The notes below the pieces were generated by a model. The model had not been told where the DNA came from. It worked only from the letters and a program-made list of their open reading frames with translations, and did not search any database. Positions 1 to 6,124 of a stretch of 8,510 nt of DNA are shown piece by piece (position 1 is the stretch's first letter; every line of letters starts with the position of its first letter). The position numbers were made by a program, and so were the translations under genes. The stretch comes from Lentisphaerota bacterium (lineage in GTDB: Bacteria > Verrucomicrobiota > Kiritimatiellia > RFP12 > JAAYLN01), in NCBI GenBank assembly GCA_012514915.1, contig JAAYZJ010000312.1:1-8510 (forward strand), given 5' to 3'.

Positions 1-97
1 CGGCCAGAATGCCCAGAATCGTCACCACCAGCAGCAGTTCGACGAGGGTAAACCCCCGACGGGCGCGACGGTTTTCATTGTTCGTGTCACGGTTCAT
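1..97 (-). CDS. Prepilin-type (type IV pilin/pseudopilin-like) protein, N-terminal part only
   Basis: The first 32 residues are visible; the gene runs off the left edge. A 15-residue basic, polar leader ending in RRARRG is followed by FTLVELLLVVTILGILA, the classic class III prepilin signal: cleavage between G15 and F16, Glu at mature position 5, then a hydrophobic helix. A prepilin peptidase would cut and N-methylate such a protein, which would then assemble into a type IV pilus or type II secretion pseudopilus, or stay in the inner membrane. The start is fixed by a good Shine-Dalgarno sequence 7 bases upstream. The 15-residue leader is longer than the usual 6-8. In PVC-group genomes this N-terminus is also carried by large families of proteins with unrelated C-terminal domains, so the actual role cannot be read from this fragment. 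The prepilin signal is near certain; the family is unknown. Confidence 0.9.
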   Translation of the reverse strand, partial: MNRDTNNENRRARRGFTLVELLLVVTILGILA

Positions 98-104
98 GCT
101 CGTT

Positions 105-110
105 CTCCTC
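105..110 (-). promoter_or_regulatory. Shine-Dalgarno sequence of the prepilin-type gene
   Basis: On the minus strand GAGGAG lies 7 bases before the ATG at 97, which is ideal spacing. It supports the start giving the 15-residue leader. Confidence 0.8.
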
Positions 111-125
111 TCAATGGACGCCAGT

Positions 126-131
126 ATTTTA
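126..131 (-). promoter_or_regulatory. Possible -10 element for the prepilin-type gene
   Basis: TAAAAT on the minus strand (5 of 6 match to TATAAT) lies in the divergent intergenic region and would give a leader of roughly 20-25 bases carrying the Shine-Dalgarno sequence. The -35 at 17-base spacing (TTCCTT) is poor, so this is tentative. The rest of 98-229 holds only this and the divergent oxidoreductase promoter. Confidence 0.35.
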
Positions 132-192
132 AGCGATTTGGCGCCGCAAAGGAATCCCGAACTTTAGAACGACTCCGGGCGTCCTTCGCATC

Positions 193-222
193 TTGACAGC
201 CGCCGCCCGGAATCGCGATAAT
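193..222 (+). promoter_or_regulatory. Sigma70-type promoter predicted to yield a leaderless mRNA
   Basis: TTGACA (193-198, perfect -35) and GATAAT (217-222, 5 of 6 at -10) are separated by 18 bases. Seven bases after the -10 comes A230, which is both the expected purine transcription start and the A of the start codon. There is no Shine-Dalgarno sequence before the ATG. The elements are seen directly; leaderless initiation is inferred from the spacing. Confidence 0.75.
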
Positions 223-229
223 CGGCCCC

Positions 230-1372
230 ATGAAAACAGTCAAATTCGGCATTATCGGTTGTGGCTTGATGGGGCGCGAATTCGGCAGCGCCGCCCTGCG
301 TTGGTGCCATCTGGCCGACCTGGACGTCCGCCCGGAGATCGTGGCCGTCTGCGACGCGAATCCGGCCATGACCGCCTGGTTCAAGACCCACTGCCCCACG
401 GTCCGCCAGGTGACGTCCGACTACCGCGAGCTGCTCAAGAATCCCGAGGTCGAGGCCGTCTACATCGCCGTGCCCCACAACCTGCACGCCGAAATCTACT
501 GCGCCGCCATCGAGGCCGGCAAGCACCTCATGGGCGAGAAACCGTTCGGCATCGACCAGGCTGCCAACACTGCCATTCAGGCGGCCATCGCCCGGCATCC
601 CGGCGTGATGGTCCGCTGCAGTTCGGAGTCGATCTTCTTCCCGGCGGTGCAGCGGATCGCCCAGATGTTCGAATCGGGTGCGTTCGGCCGCATCATCCAG
701 GTCGAGAGCGGCTTTCTCCACTGCAGCGATCTCGACCCGAACAAGCCGATCAACTGGAAGCGGATGCTCAAGCTCAACGGCGAGTACGGTTGCATGGGGG
801 ATCTGGGAATGCACGCCTGTCATTTCCCCTTCCGGGCCGGCTGGCGCCCGACCTCGGTCCGGGCGGTTCTCTCCAAGATCGTCAAGGAGCGGCCCGACGG
901 CAAGGGGGGCATGGCGCCGTGCGAGACCTGGGACAATGCGACGCTGCTCTGCACGGCGGCGGACGCCGGCGACAACGAGTTTCCGATGACGATCAAGACC
1001 TTCCGCATCGCCCCGGGCCACAAGAACAGTTGGTACCTCGAAGTGTACGGCACGCTGGGTTCGGCCCGCTGGTCGAGCAAACAGGTCAACACCGTCGAGT
1101 TCATGCACTATACGCCGGGTGCCGAACAGGCCTGGCAGGTGCTCGACATGGGGCATGAGATGGCCTTCAAGTCGCTGACGGGCGTCAATTTCGAGGCCGG
1201 CTTCTCCGACTCGATTCTGCAGATGTGGGCGGCGTTCCTGTATGAACTGGCCCATGGCGAGCCCAAGCGCCGTTTCGCGGCCTGCGTGACGCCCGAGGAG
1301 GCGGCGCTCAGCCACGCGCTCTTCACGGCTGCGCTCGAATCGCAGAAGCACGCCAGCACCGTCGCGTTGTAG
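230..1372 (+). CDS. Gfo/Idh/MocA family NAD(P)-dependent oxidoreductase
   Basis: The 380-residue protein fits the family's usual 330-400. An N-terminal Rossmann fold begins with GIIGCGLMG (residues 7-15), whose glycines bind the dinucleotide phosphate; an acidic residue (D42, in VCDANP) ends the second strand and suggests NAD preference. GEKP (102-105) carries the family lysine, and DLGMH (191-195) supplies the Asp/His pair of the catalytic segment in the alpha/beta C-terminal domain. No signal peptide or membrane segment is visible, so it is cytoplasmic. Such enzymes oxidise or reduce a hydroxyl on sugars, inositols or nucleotide sugars, but the substrate cannot be inferred. It has its own promoter, diverges from the prepilin-type gene and converges on gmhB, so it is probably monocistronic. 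Base composition matches its neighbours. Confidence 0.93.
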   Translation: MKTVKFGIIGCGLMGREFGSAALRWCHLADLDVRPEIVAVCDANPAMTAWFKTHCPTVRQVTSDYRELLKNPEVEAVYIAVPHNLHAEIYCAAIEAGKHLMGEKPFGIDQAANTAIQAAIARHPGVMVRCSSESIFFPAVQRIAQMFESGAFGRIIQVESGFLHCSDLDPNKPINWKRMLKLNGEYGCMGDLGMHACHFPFRAGWRPTSVRAVLSKIVKERPDGKGGMAPCETWDNATLLCTAADAGDNEFPMTIKTFRIAPGHKNSWYLEVYGTLGSARWSSKQVNTVEFMHYTPGAEQAWQVLDMGHEMAFKSLTGVNFEAGFSDSILQMWAAFLYELAHGEPKRRFAACVTPEEAALSHALFTAALESQKHASTVAL

Positions 1373-1389
1373 ACAGCAACTGGAACACG

Positions 1390-2010
1390 TCAGCCGACCG
1401 ACGCGGCCGCCCGTCGCGGGTCGGCCCGCGCCGCGACCGCAGGATCCGCCTGGATGGCTGCCACACAGTCGCCCAGCGTCGGATAGACCGGCACCGCATG
1501 GGCGCGCAGGTAGTCGGCCAGTTCCGGAGCGACCGGGTTGCCGTGAGTCACGAGTGCCGCCCGGATGCCCGCCCGCAGGCCGGCCTGTATGTCGCTGAGC
1601 CGGTCGCCCACCATCCAGCAGGCGTCGGGATCGAGCGCGAACTGGTCGATGCACTCCAGAATGAACCGTGGCGACGGCTTGCGGTAGACGGCGGGGCGGC
1701 CGGGGCTCTCGGGGGCCATGCAGACGGCGTCGAAAAGGGGGTCGCCGATCCCCAGCAGGCGGAACATCCGGGCGTTGACGGCATCGGCCTGCTCCCAGCC
1801 GTAATACCCTCGGCCGATGCCGCTCTGGTTGGAAAAGAGGAAGAGGCGGTGCGTGCGGCGGGCACGCTGCAGCGCGCGGCGCGCGCCGGGCAGCAGCACC
1901 ACGCCTTCCGGGCGGTCCAGGTAACAGGCATCGCGGATGATCGTGTCGTCGCGGTCGATAAACAGCGCGCGGGACTGTCGCGGAGCGGATTTCTCAGATG
2001 CATTGTGCAT
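1390..2010 (-). CDS. gmhB: GmhB-like HAD phosphatase (heptose-1,7-bisphosphate 7-phosphatase), zinc-loop variant
   Basis: The 206-residue protein is close to the usual length (about 190). It should remove the 7-phosphate of D-glycero-D-manno-heptose-1,7-bisphosphate in ADP-heptose synthesis, the step right after the kinase encoded upstream. HAD motifs are in order: FIDRDDT (17-23; nucleophile D19, acid/base D21), SNQSG (60-64), RKP (110-112, K111) and VGDRLSD (134-140; D136 and D140 for Mg). The start at 2010 is set by GGAGGAG 10 bases upstream and by the fold starting near residue 14; a longer frame to 2085 would lie mostly inside hldA. The gene overlaps hldA by 17 bases. Oddities: Asp replaces the usual Gly in DxDGT, and three of four zinc ligands known in E. 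coli GmhB are absent (only C97 remains). A related histidinol-phosphatase-type HAD enzyme is possible, but context favours GmhB. Confidence 0.85.
   Translation of the reverse strand: MHNASEKSAPRQSRALFIDRDDTIIRDACYLDRPEGVVLLPGARRALQRARRTHRLFLFSNQSGIGRGYYGWEQADAVNARMFRLLGIGDPLFDAVCMAPESPGRPAVYRKPSPRFILECIDQFALDPDACWMVGDRLSDIQAGLRAGIRAALVTHGNPVAPELADYLRAHAVPVYPTLGDCVAAIQADPAVAARADPRRAAASVG
1393..1425. repeat. Imperfect inverted repeat at the convergent gene ends
   Basis: GCCGACC (1393-1399) pairs with GGTCGGC (1419-1425), and GACG (1400-1403) with CGTC (1412-1415), leaving a 3-base bulge and an 8-base loop. It starts about 20 bases past the plus-strand oxidoreductase stop and lies inside the 3' end of gmhB. 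No T-tract follows on either strand, so it is not a standard intrinsic terminator. It could slow or protect transcript ends, or be a chance result of GC-rich coding sequence. Confidence 0.3.
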
Positions 2011-2965
2011 GCGCCAGAATCTCCTCCGGCGAGGCCGTTGCCGTGCCGAGCTTGGCGACCACAACTCCCGCGGCGATGTTGGCAAGCTGCACGGCGGTCT
2101 CCGCGTCGGCGCCGGCGGCCAGGGCGGCGGTCAGGACGGCCGTCACCGTGTCGCCGGCTCCCGAGACGTCGAAGACGGCGCGGGCGGCGGTGGGAACGCG
2201 CTGCACCACGCGGCCGCCGCGTGAAATCAACATGCCGTCGGCGCCGAGCGTCACCACCAGGAGTTGCGTGGCGTGCTCCGCATGGAGGCGGCGGCAAACC
2301 TCTTCCGCCGGGAAGGCGTCGACCGCCGCCGCCCCTTGCAGTTGCGCCAGCAGGAGGGCCTCGCTCCGATTGGGTGTGATCAACCCCAGCCCGCTGAAGG
2401 CCAGCCCCGGACGCGGCTTGGGGTCGAGCGACACGAGGCGTTCGGGGCCCGCCAGTTGCTGCACACGCTGGATCAGCGCCGTGGTCACGACCCCTTTGGC
2501 GTAGTCGGAGAGAATGACGGCATCGGCGCGGGCGACGCGCTCGGCCAGGGCCGATTCGAGCCACGCATCCGGCAGGGCATAGACGGGGGGCGCGGCCTCC
2601 CGGTCGAGGCGGCAGAGCTGCTGGCTACGGCACATGACGCGCGTCTTGACGATGGTGGGGCGGTCGGCCGACGTCAATGGAGCGTCGACCGCGAGCCCAT
2701 GCCCGGCCAGCACGCGTGCCAGGCATTCCCCCTGGCTGTCCGCGCCCAGCGTGCCGACAAGGTCGACCGCGACGCCCAACGCACGGAGATTGAGCGCGAC
2801 GTTGGCCGCGCCACCCGCCGTGAAGGTGTCGCGTTCGACATTGACCACCGGAACGGGGGCCTCGGGCGAGATGCGGGTGGCATCGCCCCAGACATAGTGG
2901 TCAAGCATCAGATCGCCGATCACGAGGATCCGCAACCGACCGATAGACTCCAGAAGCTGTTGCAT
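1994..2965 (-). CDS. hldA: D-glycero-beta-D-manno-heptose-7-phosphate kinase (stand-alone RfaE domain I)
   Basis: The 323-residue PfkB (ribokinase-fold) kinase phosphorylates heptose-7-phosphate at C1, the first ATP-dependent step to ADP-heptose for lipopolysaccharide core or another glycan. The N-terminal half closely resembles domain I of E. coli HldE: GDLMLDHYVWG (17-27), RISPEAPVPVV (31-41), GGAANVALNL (51-60), RPTIVKTRV (102-110), QQLCRLDRE (115-123) and SDYAKGV (153-159). DPK (181-183), TPN (197-199) and DVSGAGDTV (266-274) follow, with catalytic base D272 and an anion hole of Gly/Ala residues. The protein ends after the kinase domain, so the adenylyltransferase (HldC/RfaE2) must be encoded elsewhere. 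The start at 2965 matches the HldE N-terminus; an open frame to 3100 overlaps the preceding gene and lacks family similarity. No Shine-Dalgarno sequence is present, and a promoter abuts the ATG. Confidence 0.92.
   Translation of the reverse strand: MQQLLESIGRLRILVIGDLMLDHYVWGDATRISPEAPVPVVNVERDTFTAGGAANVALNLRALGVAVDLVGTLGADSQGECLARVLAGHGLAVDAPLTSADRPTIVKTRVMCRSQQLCRLDREAAPPVYALPDAWLESALAERVARADAVILSDYAKGVVTTALIQRVQQLAGPERLVSLDPKPRPGLAFSGLGLITPNRSEALLLAQLQGAAAVDAFPAEEVCRRLHAEHATQLLVVTLGADGMLISRGGRVVQRVPTAARAVFDVSGAGDTVTAVLTAALAAGADAETAVQLANIAAGVVVAKLGTATASPEEILAHAQCI
2021..2027 (-). promoter_or_regulatory. Shine-Dalgarno sequence of gmhB, inside hldA
   Basis: GGAGGAG on the minus strand lies 10 bases before the ATG at 2010, within the last codons of hldA. 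It decides the gmhB start and indicates independent ribosome entry on top of any coupling through the 17-base overlap. Confidence 0.8.
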
Positions 2966-2971
2966 GGCCGC

Positions 2972-3000
2972 ATTGTCACCCGCGATCGGTCCGGCGTCAA
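2972..3000 (-). promoter_or_regulatory. Internal promoter of hldA-gmhB, predicted leaderless
   Basis: Reading the minus strand, TTGACG (3000-2995, 5 of 6 to the -35 consensus) is followed by a 17-base spacer and GACAAT (2977-2972, 4 of 6 to -10). Six bases, GCGGCC, then separate the -10 from the ATG at 2965, putting the predicted start on the A of the start codon. It occupies the only sizeable gap (47 bases) in the seven-gene run. Read-through transcripts would reach hldA with only a weak GGGTGA about 11 bases upstream. Confidence 0.65.
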
Positions 3001-3012
3001 GCCGACTTTGAC

Positions 3013-4020
3013 CTAGACGCGGATGGTGACGCGCCGACCGCGGCGGGCGCTCGCGATGGCGCCGAAGACCATGGCCAGCGACTGGATGTTGTCGTGGCAT
3101 TCCCCCTGGGGGACTGGCCCGCCGTCCAGGGCGGCCAGGAACTCGCGCAGGGCGCCGCGCTGGCCGGATGGAACTTCCAGCGGTTCGATGGCCAGGGGTT
3201 CGAGCGGGCGATGGAAACCGCCGTCGCCCGCGACGCGTTCACCGGCCGGCGGTTGGTCGCGGGCGTAGACCACGGTGCCCCGCTCGCCGATCACCCGCCA
3301 GTCGCCATGCCAGGAGGTGTGCATCCCCTCGGCGCACCAACTGCCGGTATAGGTGAAGATGACTCCGTTGGACATCTCGAAGACGCAGGTGGCGGCGGCG
3401 TCGCCCGCGTACCAGGAACCGGCCGGGTTGAAACTGGCGGCGTAGACGGCGCGCGGATCGGCGCCGCTGAACAGACGCGCCAGATCGAAATGGTGGATCG
3501 CCATGTCGAGAATCAGCGGATGCGCCATCTGGTCGCGGAATCCGCCGAAATGCGCTCCGATGTAGAACGCGCAATTGAGCGCGGTCAGGCGGCCGACGGC
3601 GCCGCCGGCCAGCGCCCGCGCCAATCCGGCGTGGGGCGCGTGGTAGCGCCGCGACTGCGAAACCATGTAGATCCGTCCCGTCTCCTCCGCGGTGCGCACC
3701 ATGCGCCGCGCCGCGGCCATCGAGGCGGCCATCGGTTTCTCGCCGATCACGTGGCAGCCTAGCCGCAGCGCGGTGCAGGTCACGGCACTGTGCGCAGCGG
3801 GTACGGTGAGATCGACCACGAAGTCGGGCCGGATCCGGCGGATCGCGCGCCGCAGATCCGTGGTGATCAACGGATCGAGCCTGTACCGGGCGGCCTGGGT
3901 GCGTGCACGCGCCTCGTCGAGGTCGACCAGCGCGGCGACCTCGACCCCCTCCTCGCCCAGCATGGGAAGCCAGGCCCCGGAGATCCCACCCGCGCCGACG
4001 ACAACCGCTTGCCGCATCAT
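3013..4020 (-). CDS. Gfo/Idh/MocA family NAD(P)-dependent oxidoreductase (second copy type)
   Basis: The 335-residue protein has an N-terminal Rossmann motif VGAGGISG (8-15), an acidic end of strand 2 (LVDLD, 31-35), GEKP (93-96) with the family lysine, and LDMAIHHFD (171-179), whose D172 and H176 fit the catalytic Asp/His pair. It is cytoplasmic with no export signal, and the substrate (sugar, inositol or similar) is unknown. It resembles the plus-strand oxidoreductase at 230-1372 only in family motifs, so the two are not a recent duplication. The start at 4020 (first of two tandem ATG codons) is set by GGAG 8 bases upstream, which runs up to the stop codon of the nitroreductase gene; the gap is 5 bases, so the two are surely co-transcribed. 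Placement before hldA might hint at sugar metabolism, but the hldA promoter weakens that link. Confidence 0.92.
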   Translation of the reverse strand: MMRQAVVVGAGGISGAWLPMLGEEGVEVAALVDLDEARARTQAARYRLDPLITTDLRRAIRRIRPDFVVDLTVPAAHSAVTCTALRLGCHVIGEKPMAASMAAARRMVRTAEETGRIYMVSQSRRYHAPHAGLARALAGGAVGRLTALNCAFYIGAHFGGFRDQMAHPLILDMAIHHFDLARLFSGADPRAVYAASFNPAGSWYAGDAAATCVFEMSNGVIFTYTGSWCAEGMHTSWHGDWRVIGERGTVVYARDQPPAGERVAGDGGFHRPLEPLAIEPLEVPSGQRGALREFLAALDGGPVPQGECHDNIQSLAMVFGAIASARRGRRVTIRV

Positions 4021-4025
4021 GACGG

Positions 4026-4817
4026 CTACTCCAGCCAGGTGGCCGCGAGCGGGTTGCGGGTCGGTACCCGCAGGAAGGCGGCCAGCGGATAGCCCAGCAT
4101 GAGCGCGCCGTGGAGGACGTGGTCGTCCGGAATGCCGAGTCCTTCGGCGATCGGACGGTGCTCGGCGGCGGCCCAGAGCAAGTAGCCGGCCCAGCAGGTG
4201 CCGAGGCCGGCCGCGCGGGCCAGCGTGTCGAAAAGGGTGGTGGCGATCACACAGTCGGTTTTCGACCAGGGCAGGCTGGCGGGGCCGTGCGCGACAACCA
4301 GGTGGGGGGCGCCGCGCATGACGGCGTCGAAGCCGTTGTCCCAGGCCTTGACGAGCCCGTTGCGGTCGCCCTTCAGCCGCACGAAGTCAACCACCTGGCC
4401 GGCAATCTCCTTGACCCGATCGGGCTGCATGACCACGGTCCACGAAACCTGCTGGTTGTTGACCGCCGTGGGCGACCAGCGGACCGCGTCGAGAATCCGC
4501 TCGATCTCGGCGCGCGGCACGACGCGCTGCTGGTAGAGGCGCACGGAGCGACGCCGAACGACCAGGCGGCGGATCTCGTCGAAGCCGGGCAGCGGTCCGT
4601 TCGCGCTCTCGAGCGTGTCGGCGCGCACGCCGTTCAACTGGATCGCGCCGGTCGGGCAGGCCGCCACGCAATGTCCGCAGGCGATGCAGGCCTCGCCGGC
4701 GTTCTCGCGCGGAACGGTGGCCCGCAGCGGATCGACGCTGAACAATTTGACGGGGCACACGCGCTGGCAACGGCCGCACCGGGTGCATCGCTCGGGAAGG
4801 ATGGTTAGCTGCTGCAT
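4026..4817 (-). CDS. Ferredoxin-nitroreductase fusion protein (FMN oxidoreductase)
   Basis: The 263-residue protein joins two domains. Residues 1-60 form a bacterial-type ferredoxin with two complete cysteine sets, C11-C14-C17-C21 and C44-C47-C50-C54, each followed by Pro, as in proteins with two [4Fe-4S] clusters. Residues about 81-263 form a nitroreductase fold that binds FMN: VVRRRSVRLY (86-95) is the usual phosphate-binding start, WSPTAVNNQ (114-122) the next flavin segment, and GAALxxLGYP-like HGALMLGYP (236-244) the C-terminal one. The fusion lets reduced ferredoxin pass electrons internally to FMN, suggesting low-potential metabolism. Substrates of this family range from nitro-compounds to quinones and are not predictable. 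The start is set by AGGA 6 bases upstream. It follows hisS by 11 bases and precedes the oxidoreductase gene by 5. Nothing is truncated. Confidence 0.92.
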   Translation of the reverse strand: MQQLTILPERCTRCGRCQRVCPVKLFSVDPLRATVPRENAGEACIACGHCVAACPTGAIQLNGVRADTLESANGPLPGFDEIRRLVVRRRSVRLYQQRVVPRAEIERILDAVRWSPTAVNNQQVSWTVVMQPDRVKEIAGQVVDFVRLKGDRNGLVKAWDNGFDAVMRGAPHLVVAHGPASLPWSKTDCVIATTLFDTLARAAGLGTCWAGYLLWAAAEHRPIAEGLGIPDDHVLHGALMLGYPLAAFLRVPTRNPLAATWLE

Positions 4818-4828
4818 AGAAGATCCTG

Positions 4829-6124
4829 TTAGAGGGTGATGGCGACCGCTTCGCGCGTCGACAGATCCTTGAGGTGCGCCCGGCCGGCCGCCACATCGTC
4901 GGGGCCGATGAACACCGCCTGGCTGCAGGTACCGCCGCCGGCGCGCGAGAAGAAGGCCTTGGGCTTCTGCGGGGCCAGGGCGAGATCAACCTTGCGCCCC
5001 TCGCGCCGCAGGCGCGCGGCCAGCCGGACGGCGGCTTCGCGCTGCGCGCCGAACATGTAGCCAACGGCCACGCCGTCGCGCACCGTGCCGGCATCGGCGC
5101 CGAGCCACGCCTTGAGCACCTCAACGACGACGACATCGCCGAAACCGAGGCCGACGGCCGGCGTGGGGGCGCCGCCAATGGACGTCAGCAGGTTGTCGTA
5201 GCGCCCGCCGCCGAAAATGGCGCGGAACTCGCGCCGGGCGTCGAAGGCCTCAAACACGATGTCCGTGTAGTAGGCGAGGCCGCGGATGACGCCGATATCG
5301 AAAACGAGGCGATCGGCGATGCCGTACGACTCCGCCAGCTCGAAGAGCTCCCGCAGCCGGGCGACGGCCGTCGACCCGGCACCGGCCAGCTCGGCCGCCT
5401 GGTCGAGCCCCTGGACCGCCAACAGTTCGAAGGCCCGGGCGATGCCGCCGGACGGAACCTGCTCGGCGGCCAGCAACGCGGCGATCTCGTCGTCTGGCAG
5501 CTTGCCGCGCTTGTCGAGCGCGAGGAACACGGCGGGATGGTGGCGGGCCTCGATGTCGAGTTTGAGCAGGAGCTCGCTCAGCAGGGCGCGGTTGTTGACA
5601 TGGATGCGGTAGGCCTCGTCGGGCAGCCCCATCGTTCGCAGCGCCTGCGCCGCGGCCGCGAGGATCTCGGCCTCGGCGCCGACGCCGGCCTCGCCGACGA
5701 TGTCGAGGTTCCACTGGTAGTGCTCGCGTTTGCGGCCGCGCGTCATCCGCTCGTAGCGGAAGCACTGGGCGATCGCCGACCACTTGAGCGGGAAGTGAAG
5801 CTGCCCCTGCCGCGCGGCGATCATGCGTGCCAGCGTCGGCGTCATCTCGGGGCGCAGCGCGAGCTTGCGCCCGCTCTTGTCCTCGAAGGCGTAGATCTGG
5901 GACGCGACCTCCTCGCCGCTCTTGCGCTGCAGCAGTTCAAGCCGCTCGACGACGCAGGCGTCGTAGGGGGCGAAGCCGTGAAGGGCGGCCGCCTGGCGGA
6001 AAGCCTCGAAAACCCGGTCGCGCCAGGTCATCTCCTCGGGATAGAAGTCGCGCATGCCGCGCGGGGGTTCAAAAGAGACCGGCTCCGGCGAGCGGAGCGG
6101 AAGCGGCGGAGTCGTGGCGTCCAT
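4829..6124 (-). CDS. hisS: Histidine-tRNA ligase (HisRS, class II)
   Basis: This 431-residue enzyme charges tRNA-His in the cytoplasm. Class II landmarks are in order: PPRGMRDFYPEE (20-31) at the N-terminus, RPEMTPTLAR (91-100), the motif 2 region FRYERMTRGRKREHYQWN (122-139), the histidine-binding segment RGLAYYTDIVFE (281-292), GGGRYDNL (305-312) and motif 3 PAVGLGFG (322-329), then a C-terminal anticodon-binding domain (about 350-431). Length fits the family (about 420). Oddities: most bacterial HisRS have RGLDYYTG, whereas this has RGLAYYTD. RGLAYYTG is known from plastid-type enzymes, and NLDIVG (139-144) also resembles that lineage rather than E. coli. There is a short Pro-rich N-terminal tail. 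The ATG overlaps the stop of the upstream IHF-like gene (TGATG), and the nearest purine-rich sequence, AAGGAAAG, is about 10 bases upstream, so translational coupling is likely. Confidence 0.96.
   Translation of the reverse strand: MDATTPPLPLRSPEPVSFEPPRGMRDFYPEEMTWRDRVFEAFRQAAALHGFAPYDACVVERLELLQRKSGEEVASQIYAFEDKSGRKLALRPEMTPTLARMIAARQGQLHFPLKWSAIAQCFRYERMTRGRKREHYQWNLDIVGEAGVGAEAEILAAAAQALRTMGLPDEAYRIHVNNRALLSELLLKLDIEARHHPAVFLALDKRGKLPDDEIAALLAAEQVPSGGIARAFELLAVQGLDQAAELAGAGSTAVARLRELFELAESYGIADRLVFDIGVIRGLAYYTDIVFEAFDARREFRAIFGGGRYDNLLTSIGGAPTPAVGLGFGDVVVVEVLKAWLGADAGTVRDGVAVGYMFGAQREAAVRLAARLRREGRKVDLALAPQKPKAFFSRAGGGTCSQAVFIGPDDVAAGRAHLKDLSTREAVAITL

Noticed and set aside
1373..1425. 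Intrinsic terminator between the convergent oxidoreductase and gmhB genes
   Set aside because: A partial inverted repeat exists but no T-tract follows on either strand, so a factor-independent terminator is not supported.
164..1654. A 496-codon open frame on the minus strand across the plus-strand oxidoreductase and part of gmhB
   Set aside because: It is also codon-aligned antisense to a well-supported gene (230-1372), with no recognisable motif; a codon-usage artefact.
1548..2564. Arg/Ala-rich 338-codon minus-strand frame overlapping hldA and gmhB in another frame
   Set aside because: The frame is a shifted reading of two genes with intact catalytic motifs; the translation is compositionally biased and resembles no family.
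2966..3100. Extension of hldA upstream to 3100
   Set aside because: It would overlap the 3' end of the second oxidoreductase gene in another frame and has no resemblance to HldE N-termini.
230..4020. Recent duplication of the two Gfo/Idh/MocA genes
   Set aside because: Beyond the Rossmann, EKP and D-x-x-x-H motifs the proteins differ throughout and in length (380 and 335 residues); they are distant members of a large family.
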